A stretch of DNA of 64,000 bases from Pseudorhodobacter sp. PARRP1 (GTDB taxonomy: Bacteria; Pseudomonadota; Alphaproteobacteria; Rhodobacterales; Rhodobacteraceae), in contig NKIU01000013.1 of assembly GCA_002256245.1 (NCBI GenBank), positions 1 to 64,000 of the forward strand. Direction: 5' to 3'. The translations under genes were made by a program, and so were the position numbers. Position 1 is the first letter of the stretch. Every line of letters starts with the position of its first letter. The notes under the pieces were generated by a model, which saw only the letters and a program-made list of their open reading frames with translations, did no database searches and was not told the DNA's origin. This document shows, in pieces, positions 26,142 through 34,101 of this stretch.

Positions 26142-27157
26142 GCGCGCCGATCCTGATCTGGGGCGCAGGCGCCATTGGCGGCACATTGGGTGCGGCTTTC
26201 ATCCGTGCGGGGCACAAGGTGGTCTTTGTTGATAACGTGGCCGCACACGTGGCCGCAATCAATGCCACTGGCTTGCGCATCGACGGGCCGATTTTTCAAG
26301 ATACCGTCCACGCGCCCGCCTTCCTGCCTGCCGATCTGACAGGCCAGTTCCGCCAGACCTTTCTGTGCGTCAAGGCGCTGCACACCGAGGCCGCGATCGC
26401 CGAACTGGCCCCGCACCTTGCTGCAGATGGCGTAGTGGTGTCGGCTCAAAACGGTCTGAACGAAATTGCGATCGCCCGTGCGGTGGGGGCCCCGCGCACC
26501 ATCGGCTGCTTTGTCAATTTTGGCGCAGACTACCTTGAACCGGGTGTGGTGCATTACTCGGGCCACGGGGCGGCGGTGATTGGCGCGTTGGACGGCGCAA
26601 ATACCGCCCGCATCCAAGAGTTGCACCGCCTGATGCAACAGTTTGATCCCAAAGCGGTTCTGACCCCGAACATCTGGGGCTATCTGTGGGGAAAGATGAT
26701 TTATGGCGCGCTTTTGTTCGGCACCGCGCTGACCAACGATTCGATTGCCGATGTGCTTGATAATCCCGCACCGCGTCCCATTCTGACCAAACTCGCGCAA
26801 GAAGTCGGCGCGGTGGCGGCAGCGGAGGCCGTGAAAACCGAGGCTTTTGACGGCTTTGACCCTGCCGCTTTTGCGCCCAATGCGGCGCAGGCGGCCTTGG
26901 ACAAATCCTTTGCTGATATGGTCGCGCACAACCGCCGCTCGGCCAAAAGCCATTCCGGCATCTGGCGCGATCTTGCCATCCGCAAGCGCAAAACCGAGGT
27001 GGTGGCGCAACTGGGCCCGATTGCAGCCAAAGGGGCAGAGCATGGCATCGCCACGCCGCTGACCCGCAGGTTGATTGCGATGATCGAAGAAATTGAAAGC
27101 GGCACACGCGCGCTTTCGATGGATAATCTGTCCGAACTGGCAAAGGTGCGCGCATGA
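26138..27157 (+). CDS. Ketopantoate reductase-family (PanE/ApbA) oxidoreductase
   Basis: This 339-residue protein starts at GTG, overlapping the creatininase stop (GTGA). The N-terminal GAGAIGGTLGAAF binds NADP(H), and KALHTEAAIAELAP and AQNGLNE are the usual second-strand and catalytic-Lys regions. The C-terminal helical domain has WGKMIYGALL. Real ketopantoate reductases are about 300 residues and lie near pantothenate genes, so this copy in a catabolic operon likely reduces or oxidises another 2-keto/2-hydroxy acid. Confidence 0.83.
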   Translation: MSAPILIWGAGAIGGTLGAAFIRAGHKVVFVDNVAAHVAAINATGLRIDGPIFQDTVHAPAFLPADLTGQFRQTFLCVKALHTEAAIAELAPHLAADGVVVSAQNGLNEIAIARAVGAPRTIGCFVNFGADYLEPGVVHYSGHGAAVIGALDGANTARIQELHRLMQQFDPKAVLTPNIWGYLWGKMIYGALLFGTALTNDSIADVLDNPAPRPILTKLAQEVGAVAAAEAVKTEAFDGFDPAAFAPNAAQAALDKSFADMVAHNRRSAKSHSGIWRDLAIRKRKTEVVAQLGPIAAKGAEHGIATPLTRRLIAMIEEIESGTRALSMDNLSELAKVRA

Positions 27158-27912
27158 TCATCGGGTTTGAGGGCCAGACAGCCATCGTCACCGGCGCAGG
27201 CCATGGCATCGGCCGCGCGATTGCCCAAAGCTTCGCTGCCCGCGGGGCCACGGTCTACGTGTTGGACGTCAACGCCGAGGGTCTTGCCGAGACGGTGCGG
27301 TTGTGCGCAGCAAACTGCCACAGCGCCGTGGTCGATGTGGGGGATCGCGCATCGGTGCAGCGTGTGGTGGCTGGGATCGAGGCTGCATCAGGGCGCATCG
27401 ACATTCTGGTGAACAACGCCGGCGGGGTTTGCGGACAGACCGGTCGCCCCATTGAAGAGATTTCCGCCGACGACTGGCACGCGATCTTCAACGTCAACCT
27501 GACCGGCACTTTCATGATGTCGCAAGCCGTGGCTCCGGCCATGAAGCGCGCAAAACGCGGGCGGATCCTCAATATTTCTTCTGGGGCTGGGCGTTCAATC
27601 AGCCTGACCGGGATTCAAGCCTACGCCAGCGCCAAAGCGGGCCAGATTGGGCTGACGCGGCAGTTGGCGCATGAGTTGGGGGCGTGGAACATCACGGTGA
27701 ACTGTGTCGCTCCGGGCTTCATTCTGTCGAACCCTTCGACCGAGCGGCAATACGAGGCGATGGGCGAAGACGGCAAAGCAAGGCTGTTGGGTGGTATCGC
27801 GCTGCACCGGCTTGGCGCGCCCGAAGATATCGCCAATGCGGTGATGTTCTTTTGCTCGGATCATGCCGGGTGGATCACCGGCGAAACCCTTGGCGTGGAC
27901 GGCGGCAAATGA
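27154..27912 (+). CDS. SDR-family NAD(P)-dependent oxidoreductase
   Basis: This 252-residue classical SDR has the cofactor motif TGAGHGIGRA, NNAG (LVNNAGG), catalytic Ser in ILNISSGAG and catalytic YASAK. The C-terminal GAPEDIANAVMFFCSDHAGWITGETLGVDGG is the usual tail. The gene overlaps both neighbours by four bases. The substrate is unknown; together with the PanE-like enzyme it may oxidise a hydroxy intermediate in the same pathway. Confidence 0.9.
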   Translation: MIIGFEGQTAIVTGAGHGIGRAIAQSFAARGATVYVLDVNAEGLAETVRLCAANCHSAVVDVGDRASVQRVVAGIEAASGRIDILVNNAGGVCGQTGRPIEEISADDWHAIFNVNLTGTFMMSQAVAPAMKRAKRGRILNISSGAGRSISLTGIQAYASAKAGQIGLTRQLAHELGAWNITVNCVAPGFILSNPSTERQYEAMGEDGKARLLGGIALHRLGAPEDIANAVMFFCSDHAGWITGETLGVDGGK

Positions 27913-29282
27913 ACGCCATCGAGGGCTGGCTTGCAGACTATGCACCGCAGGCACTGGACACGTTGAAGGCGTTTTGTCGGATCGAAAGCGTGTCCACCGA
28001 TCCGGCCTTCAAGACCGGGATTGAAGACGCATCCCGCTTTGTGGCCACCCAGTTGCGCGATGCTGGTTTCCCGCTGGTCGATATCGTCGAGACAGGCGGA
28101 CATCCGGCGGTGCTGGCCGAGTGGTGCGCAGCACCCGGCGCGCCCACCGTGTTGATCTATGGCCACTACGATGTGCAACCCCCTGATCCGATTGACAAAT
28201 GGACCTCACCCGCGTTCGAGCCAACCATTCGCAACGACAGGCTTTACGCGCGTGGCGTGTCAGATGACAAAGGCCCGCTGCTGATCCCGATCATCGTGGC
28301 CAAGGCGTTCCACAGCCTGCACGGCAAGCTTCCCCTGAACCTGAAAGTGATCATCGAAGGCGAGGAAGAATCGGGCAGCCCGCATCTTTCCCCCACCGTG
28401 GCCCGCCTGAAGGACCGCTTGGCGTGCGATCTGGTGGTGTCTGCGGATGGTGCCATGTGGCGGGCCGATCTGCCTTCGGTCACGGTCGCAAGCCGGGGTT
28501 TGATCGCGTTGGAAGTCGTTCTGACTGGGGCGGCAAAAGACCTGCATTCCGGCAGGCACGGCGGCTCTGCCCCCAATCCGATCAGGGCGCTGACGCAAAT
28601 GCTTGCGACATTGCATGACGCTGAGGGCAATGTGACCGTGCCGGGCTTTTCCGATGCAGTCACGCCCCCCGATCCGCTGATCCTTGCCGCCATCCAAAGC
28701 GCCAATTTTGACGCCGCCGCCTATTTCGACAGCATCGGCGCGCCACACCCCGATCCGCTCCCCTCGGGCGCAGAGCTGCTGACCCGGCAATGGCTTATCC
28801 CGACGCTGGAATTCAATGGCATCTCGGGGGGATATGCGGGGTCTGGCACGAAGACAGTGATCCCTGCATCAGCCTCGGTGAAGATCACCTGCCGGTTGGT
28901 GGCGGGCCAAGATCCCGAAGCGGTGAAGTCTGCGATTGTGCGGCATCTGCGCAGCGTCTTGCCAACGGGCTATGCGATGCAAAGCCTTGATCGTGGCCCC
29001 GGCTCTGCCGCCTTTGCGCTAAATCCGAACCTGCCAGCATTGGCAATCGCCGAAAGCGTTTTATCCGAGCTTTTGGGCGCGCAGCCTCTGCGGGTCGCGA
29101 TGGGGGCCACCATCCCGATTGGCGACGTGTTCAAAACCCATCTGGGCGCCGAGATGCTGTTCTTTTCGTTCTCAACTTCGGATGAAGACTACCACGCGCC
29201 AAACGAATTTCTGCGCTTATCGAACTTTCGTCTCGGCATGGTGGCTTGGGCACGGCTGATAGAACGTCTCGCAAAGGCCTGA
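27909..29282 (+). CDS. M20-family dipeptidase/peptidase
   Basis: The 457-residue protein is a cytosolic-nonspecific-dipeptidase-like M20 metallopeptidase. Metal-ligand motifs are present: YGHYDVQP (His and catalytic Asp), RGVSDDKGP (bridging Asp) and EGEEESGSP (general base Glu and ligand Glu), with the dimerisation lid domain containing DLHSGRHGG. The C-terminal last His ligand lies in DEDYHAPNE. It lacks a signal peptide, so it acts in the cytoplasm on imported peptides or N-acyl amino acids. The start ATG overlaps the SDR stop. Confidence 0.93.
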   Translation: MNAIEGWLADYAPQALDTLKAFCRIESVSTDPAFKTGIEDASRFVATQLRDAGFPLVDIVETGGHPAVLAEWCAAPGAPTVLIYGHYDVQPPDPIDKWTSPAFEPTIRNDRLYARGVSDDKGPLLIPIIVAKAFHSLHGKLPLNLKVIIEGEEESGSPHLSPTVARLKDRLACDLVVSADGAMWRADLPSVTVASRGLIALEVVLTGAAKDLHSGRHGGSAPNPIRALTQMLATLHDAEGNVTVPGFSDAVTPPDPLILAAIQSANFDAAAYFDSIGAPHPDPLPSGAELLTRQWLIPTLEFNGISGGYAGSGTKTVIPASASVKITCRLVAGQDPEAVKSAIVRHLRSVLPTGYAMQSLDRGPGSAAFALNPNLPALAIAESVLSELLGAQPLRVAMGATIPIGDVFKTHLGAEMLFFSFSTSDEDYHAPNEFLRLSNFRLGMVAWARLIERLAKA

Positions 29283-29284
29283 AA

Positions 29285-30637
29285 ATGCAGAAAGACACCA
29301 GTTTTCTCAGTATTGCAGACTTGGGCCATGGCTATCGCAACGGTAGCTTCACCCCATCGCAAGTGGTGAACACGGCGCTTGCCCGCCTCGCACGTCTGGA
29401 GCCAATTCTGAACGCATTTGCGGATACGATGGCAGAAGCTGCACTCGCGCAGGCGGCACACGCCACCGCAGCCTTCGCTTCGGGTCACGACATTGGGCCA
29501 CTGCATGGCATCCCAATAGCGATCAAAGACTTGATTGACGTTCAGGGCATCCGCACCGGCTTTGGCTCGATGGCTTCGCCACGTCAGGCAGCCGACAAAG
29601 ATGCAGAGTTGGTCGCCCGGTTAAGGCGCGCCGGAGCGATCATTCTGGGCAAGACCAACCTGTTGGAGTTCGCGTATGGCATCGCGCACCCCGCCATTGG
29701 GCAAACCAACAATCCGCACGACCCTACCCGCACCGCTGGCGGCTCAAGTGGCGGATCGGCGGCGGCGGTTGCCGCTGGAATTGTTCCCTGTGCGATTGGC
29801 ACCGATACTGGCGGTTCGATCAGAATTCCCGCCTCTTACTGCGGGATTGTCGGCCTGAAACCCAGCTATGGTTTGGTAGCTTTAGAGGGCGTATTTCCGC
29901 TTGCTTGGTCGCTTGATCACGCTGGGCCGTTGGCCCGAACCGCCGACTGCGCTGCAACCGTTCTTGCAGTTCTGGCAGATCACCCCATGACGCACACCAC
30001 AACATATTTGCAAGGCTTGCGGATCGGGGTTCTGCGTGACCATTTGCCCAGCGAACACGCTGGCGCTGGCGTTCTCAGGGAATTCAACGCCGCAGTTAGT
30101 GCTATGCAATCTTTGGGGGCCGAGGTTGTCGAGATCGACATTCACGAAGTGGGCATTGCCAATCAGACGCTCATGCAGATCCTGAGACCCGAAGCCTCGG
30201 TGATCCACCAAAGTCTGTTGCTGCAAAATCCCGCAAGCTATGCCCCGCGCACGCTTGAACAAATCAAGCAGGGTTTTGCTGTGCCAGCAACAGATTATGT
30301 CAAGGCCATGCGCTATCGCGATATTCTACGTGGGGCCGTCGAAGCAGCCTTTTCCAGGGTTGATTTGCTGGCCTCACCCTCGGTGCCGTTTACGGCCCCG
30401 CATGAAGACCCAGAGACTGTCGATGGTGGTGACAGTGAAATACTTGCTAGCGGTTTCGCAAATGTCACCGGGCATCCGTCTGTCAGCATGCCTTGCGGTC
30501 TTGCAGGTGGCATGCCCGTTGGTCTGCAACTGACTGCGGCTCTCAATCGGGATCGGTTTTTGCTATCGGTCTGCGGCGCACTCCAGCGCGCTGATAGCCG
30601 CTTCTGCGCTCTTATACCTGTGGCAAAGCATCTCTGA
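29285..30637 (+). CDS. Amidase signature-family protein
   Basis: The 450-residue enzyme has the Ser-cisSer-Lys triad of the amidase signature family: K81 in AIKDLID, the cis-Ser in AGGSSGGSAAAV (about 154-155) and the nucleophile S178 in GTDTGGSIR. It is two bases after the M20 stop and closes the operon. It could hydrolyse an aryl or alkyl amide released by the other enzymes; a GatA role is unlikely because GatB and GatC are absent here and the context is catabolic. The next 125 bases lead into an IS66 end. Confidence 0.92.
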   Translation: MQKDTSFLSIADLGHGYRNGSFTPSQVVNTALARLARLEPILNAFADTMAEAALAQAAHATAAFASGHDIGPLHGIPIAIKDLIDVQGIRTGFGSMASPRQAADKDAELVARLRRAGAIILGKTNLLEFAYGIAHPAIGQTNNPHDPTRTAGGSSGGSAAAVAAGIVPCAIGTDTGGSIRIPASYCGIVGLKPSYGLVALEGVFPLAWSLDHAGPLARTADCAATVLAVLADHPMTHTTTYLQGLRIGVLRDHLPSEHAGAGVLREFNAAVSAMQSLGAEVVEIDIHEVGIANQTLMQILRPEASVIHQSLLLQNPASYAPRTLEQIKQGFAVPATDYVKAMRYRDILRGAVEAAFSRVDLLASPSVPFTAPHEDPETVDGGDSEILASGFANVTGHPSVSMPCGLAGGMPVGLQLTAALNRDRFLLSVCGALQRADSRFCALIPVAKHL

Positions 30638-30840
30638 AATGGTAGGGACAAAGCAGCGCAATCTGCGTCTCGAAGCTGATCTTCGCATCATATCCTGCGC
30701 CTACGAGATTGCTACGGCTGCCTTCTTTGGTTAGCCAGAAATTCTAAGCGAGCATATGCACGGTAAGCGGTGCATACACCCCATGTTTCAATAAAATAAG
30801 GGATTTGCGATGATGGCCTCCTGATGCAATGGAGGTGGAA

Positions 30841-31218
30841 ATGCTGGATCTTGGCACGTCAAAGGATCATGAAGTTTGGGGCATCACTGTAGCGGTGCGA
30901 CCCAATGGACGGCGCTGTTGGCCGAATGCAGTAAAGGCCCTTGCTGCGCAGAAAGTGGCAGAAGGGGAAAGGATCGAGGATGTGGCCTTGGCCGCGGGTG
31001 CGCATCCGTCCCTTGTCGCTAAGTGGGTATCCGACAGCAAAATTGAGGTTAGTCCGCAGGGGTTCGTCGAAGTTTTGCAGGCCAAGCCCAAAGTCGAGCC
31101 GACGCGCATTGGAAACGGCTATCAAATTCGCCTTGGTGATGTCGAAATCAACATAGCTTCAGGTGCCTTGCCAACCGATTTGGCCGAAGTCTTGCGTGCG
31201 GTGAGGGCTTCACTTTGA
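30841..31218 (+). CDS. tnpA: IS66 accessory protein TnpA
   Basis: This 125-residue protein has a helix-turn-helix (VKALAAQKVAEGERIEDVAL and AAGAHPSLVAKWVSD) and the C-terminal strand pair YQIRLGDVEINIASG typical of IS66 TnpA (IS2-like DNA-binding protein). ATG 30841 is chosen because GGAGG lies at 30831-30835; ATG 30829 lacks an SD. It would bind element ends, but the element lacks its transposase. Confidence 0.87.
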   Translation: MLDLGTSKDHEVWGITVAVRPNGRRCWPNAVKALAAQKVAEGERIEDVALAAGAHPSLVAKWVSDSKIEVSPQGFVEVLQAKPKVEPTRIGNGYQIRLGDVEINIASGALPTDLAEVLRAVRASL

Positions 31219-31565
31219 TCATTCCATCCGGCGGATTTCGAATTTTCGTGGCAACCGAACCGGTTGATTTTAGAAAGGGCATGGATGGACTGGTGGCGGA
31301 AATCGCCAACCGCTTTGATCTTGACCCCTATGATGGGGCGATTTGGCTATTTCGCTCGCGTCGGGCTGATCGGGTAAAAATCATCGTTTGGGACGGCAGC
31401 GGCTTGATCTTGGCCATGAAGCGGCTTCGGGACAGTCGCTTTGTCTGGCCAAAAGCGCAATCAGGGCCCCTGACATTGAGCAAGCCGCAGTTTGAAGCGC
31501 TGTTTGCCGGGCTGGATTGGCGCTCACTGCCAGCGCCTGAGACGCGCAAGCCCGTTCTGCTTTAA
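31215..31565 (+). CDS. tnpB: IS66 Orf2 protein TnpB
   Basis: This 116-residue protein shows the conserved IS66 TnpB (Orf2) sequence: VATEPVDFRKGMDGL, DGAIWLFRSRRADRVKIIVWDG and the C-terminal LFAGLDW. It overlaps the tnpA stop and begins with TTG. It is required for IS66 transposition together with TnpC, which is missing here. Confidence 0.93.
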   Translation: MIIPSGGFRIFVATEPVDFRKGMDGLVAEIANRFDLDPYDGAIWLFRSRRADRVKIIVWDGSGLILAMKRLRDSRFVWPKAQSGPLTLSKPQFEALFAGLDWRSLPAPETRKPVLL

Positions 31566-31642
31566 CGCGCGCAAAATCGCACTCTTCATGCTTGGGGCGT
31601 CGCGCTCCGCTGCAATTTTCGTTCTCTCAAAGGCCAGTATAA

Positions 31643-32767
31643 ATGACCCGCATCCCCTTCATTGAAGCCCGATTTTTTGACCCTGCCGAGACCCTTCCCC
31701 AGTTGGAAACCCGCCTCCATTCCCATCTGTCGAGGCTCCGCTGGAAGCGGTTTGAGCAGGGTGTGGTCTTTGATCAAGACGCTGCGCCGGATGTTGACGG
31801 CGAAGCCCGCGCGCAAGACAAAGAAGCCTCTGCTGCGGAATATGGCGCAGTTCGCGCTGCGGATCGCAATAAAATCTATCGCAGAGCCAAGCAGTTGGTT
31901 GCCAGACGCGAGGCCAGTTCGGGCTTGGCGCATCTGAAGAAAGAGGACCGCGAAAAGATTGAGGCTCTGCGCGGCGGGGTCAGGCTGGTGCAAATCGCCA
32001 GCGAGCACAGGGCCGACGAATTGGCCGCCTTGCTGCACACAGAGTTCCCATGGCTCGCACCAGCCACAGAAATCGTCTGGCACGCGATGCGAAGATCAGT
32101 GCGCAGCGGCGCGCCCGGATTGTGCTTGCCGCCCTTGCTGCTTGACGGTCCCCCCGGCATCGGCAAATCGGTCTGGGCGCGCAGACTGGCCGAGATCATC
32201 GAGACGCCAGCAATGACCTACGAGGCGACCTCGGAAAACGCCAGCTTTGGAATTGTTGGCTCGCAGCGCGCCTGGGGTCAATCGACGCCGGGGCGGTTGA
32301 TCCAGACGATCTTACGCAATTTGGTCGGCAATCCGGTGGTGGTTGTGGACGAGATTGAAAAGGCGGGCGCTGCCGCATCCAGCAAGGGGCAAGCGTTCAA
32401 CCTCGCGGAATCATTGCTGCCCCTGCTGGAAAAAGCCACTGCCAAAAGCTGGGGTTGTCCCTACTACGAGGAAAAATTCGACATGGCTTGGGTGAATTGG
32501 GTGCTGACTTCGAACGACTGGCGCAAGCTGCCCGAGCCGCTGCTTAGCCGCTGTCCGCCAATACACTTGCGCAACCTAACAGCGTCAGAATTGCAGGCCT
32601 TTGTAAAGTTGCAGGGCGTGAAGCGCGGTCTTGGCATCGCGTCGATCGAGGCCATCTCCGAGACAATCGGCTATCTGGCCGCCAAATCCGCCCCACAATC
32701 GCTGCGGTCCGTATTGCGCATGATTGACCGTGCGGAGAATGTGGAGGCGCGTCCGTTTGTGCATTGA
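31643..32767 (+). CDS. AAA+ ATPase, Lon-like type, function unknown
   Basis: The 374-residue protein has a charged N-terminal part (1-150) and an AAA+ module with Walker A GPPGIGKS (169-176), Walker B VVVVDEIEKA (232-241), a sensor-1 region VLTSNDW and a C-terminal lid ending LRSVLRMIDRAE. The Walker region resembles Lon, but no protease domain is present. It follows the tnpB gene by 77 bases. It may be a host gene interrupted upstream by the IS, or a passenger of the element. Partners that would reveal its job are absent. The start ATG 31643 is preceded by AAAGGCC. Confidence 0.7.
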   Translation: MTRIPFIEARFFDPAETLPQLETRLHSHLSRLRWKRFEQGVVFDQDAAPDVDGEARAQDKEASAAEYGAVRAADRNKIYRRAKQLVARREASSGLAHLKKEDREKIEALRGGVRLVQIASEHRADELAALLHTEFPWLAPATEIVWHAMRRSVRSGAPGLCLPPLLLDGPPGIGKSVWARRLAEIIETPAMTYEATSENASFGIVGSQRAWGQSTPGRLIQTILRNLVGNPVVVVDEIEKAGAAASSKGQAFNLAESLLPLLEKATAKSWGCPYYEEKFDMAWVNWVLTSNDWRKLPEPLLSRCPPIHLRNLTASELQAFVKLQGVKRGLGIASIEAISETIGYLAAKSAPQSLRSVLRMIDRAENVEARPFVH

Positions 32768-33412
32768 GGAGCAAAAAGGGCCGCGAAGATTTGCATGATG
32801 GACGCGCTGGCGGCCGCAGCTGGCTACCGTTCGGCCCTGGGGATTTTAGGCCAAATTTGCAGGCCCCCACCACCGGCAAAAGTTGTCTGGTAAATGTTCG
32901 CTTCGATTGAAAATATTCAATGGCGTGAAAAAACTGTACTCGAAGGTGGTTTCTTTATCCACTCCATCCAGTTCGCACCATCTGGTTCGCTTGCTGAGCC
33001 GAGGCGCTGTTTATCTGTGCCGCTGCCATTCAACTCGCCGCGATCGCGTGTTTGCTTGTTGGGCGACAGCAAACGCCAATTTGCTCGAACCAAAGGTGAG
33101 GTGCGGAAGCGGTGTGATACGAGGCCGGCCCTTGGCCACAGTTAGGAATAACTTTCGTTGCGATGCAGCATCAGCGTCAGCCGCTATCTGAGCGCTGCGC
33201 AGCAAGAGCACGGCCCCACCAACAACTTGATCGCTCCAAGCGCAGAAAAATAAACCTTCTCCACAACGATCGACGAAAAGAAATTTCATCTGCTGGGCGA
33301 AAAACCGCCAATGCTGTGGGGCTAACTCGGCACCTCGCTGGCAGACCAGCTGTCTATTTTCCTGGTGCACTAGTCGCGGCGGTTTCGATTATCAAACTGC
33401 GTCGTAATTTGA
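32768..33412. other. Unassigned stretch between the ATPase and gspO-like gene
   Basis: About 645 bases have mixed composition and several short open frames on both strands (for example 32894-33145 plus and 33011-33370 minus). None carries a recognisable domain, consistent codon bias or SD. The AT content rises around 32900-33000 and 33230-33300. It looks like decayed gene or mobile-element DNA; I cannot name its origin. Confidence 0.4.
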
Positions 33413-33901
33413 TCAGAAATTTCTCGATATGCACACCCAGATGTACACGAGCCATAGGCTCAGCGCGATCCATGGACCGAGCGCTAGAGGTGCGTTTGGT
33501 TCTGTTTCGGGCCGCAACAGTGCAGCCACCAGACCGCCACTTGCCGCCAGCAAGAGGATCAAGGGAAGATAAGTCCACCCCAACCAAGCACCGGCCGCGG
33601 CAAAGAGCTTTGCATCGCCAAGACCAAGCCCATCTACCCCGCGCAATCGGAAATAGAACTCGCCAAGGCCAGCAAACAGCAAAAACCCGACAATCGCCCC
33701 AGCGAAGTGGTCTGCGCCGAAGTTATCTGTCCCATTGATCGCAATGCCAAGCCCGACTCCGATCAGGGGCAGGCTCAAAAAATCGGGAATTCGTAAGGTC
33801 CTGATATCAATCACGGAAATTGTCAAAAGAGTGATCGACAGCCCGATTGTTTCGATAGCGGAAACAAAAAACGACGATGTGATGGTCAGAGAAAGATCCA
33901 A
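33413..33901 (-). CDS. gspO: Short prepilin peptidase (GspO/PilD type)
   Basis: This 162-residue polytopic aspartic protease of family A24 carries the first catalytic Asp at 32 (VIDIRTLRIPD) and the second at 96 in the GxGD motif GLGLGDAKL. About five hydrophobic helices are visible. The N-terminal cytoplasmic Cys-rich methylase domain of full-length PilD (about 280 residues) is absent, as in archaeal-type and TadV/CpaA enzymes, so processed pseudopilins may stay unmethylated. It is the only prepilin peptidase in the window and lies close to the type II secretion genes, whose GspG-K need it. Confidence 0.85.
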   Translation of the reverse strand: MDLSLTITSSFFVSAIETIGLSITLLTISVIDIRTLRIPDFLSLPLIGVGLGIAINGTDNFGADHFAGAIVGFLLFAGLGEFYFRLRGVDGLGLGDAKLFAAAGAWLGWTYLPLILLLAASGGLVAALLRPETEPNAPLALGPWIALSLWLVYIWVCISRNF

Positions 33902-34101
33902 GGAAACGCCCTTTTATACAGAAATAAGTAAAAACACAGGCGCACTGAAACTAATGGCAGCGGAAGCTCGTAACTGCCGCTGAGCCAAACAACATTCCCA
34001 AATCTGGTTCATTTCTTAACTAACTCTGTTTTCGGAAAAAACCGTCATGCGTGCGGATCTTGCGTGTGATGACAAGAGAAATCTACCCTTCAGGAGGAAT
34101 T

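Larger units (their letters stand above)
30763..31565 (+). mobile_element. Truncated IS66-family element (tnpA, tnpB; no tnpC)
   Basis: The left end begins with GTAAGCGG at 30763, the usual start of IS66-type inverted repeats, followed by tnpA and tnpB in overlapping order. The DDE transposase gene tnpC and a right inverted repeat are missing: right after tnpB the sequence changes to an AAA+ ATPase gene region. The element is therefore a non-autonomous remnant. A second, more deleted copy lies at 63731-64000. Confidence 0.82.

Noticed and set aside
33163-33738. 191-residue plus-strand frame before and across gspO
   Set aside because: Arg/His-rich and overlaps the prepilin peptidase with intact aspartates on the other strand.
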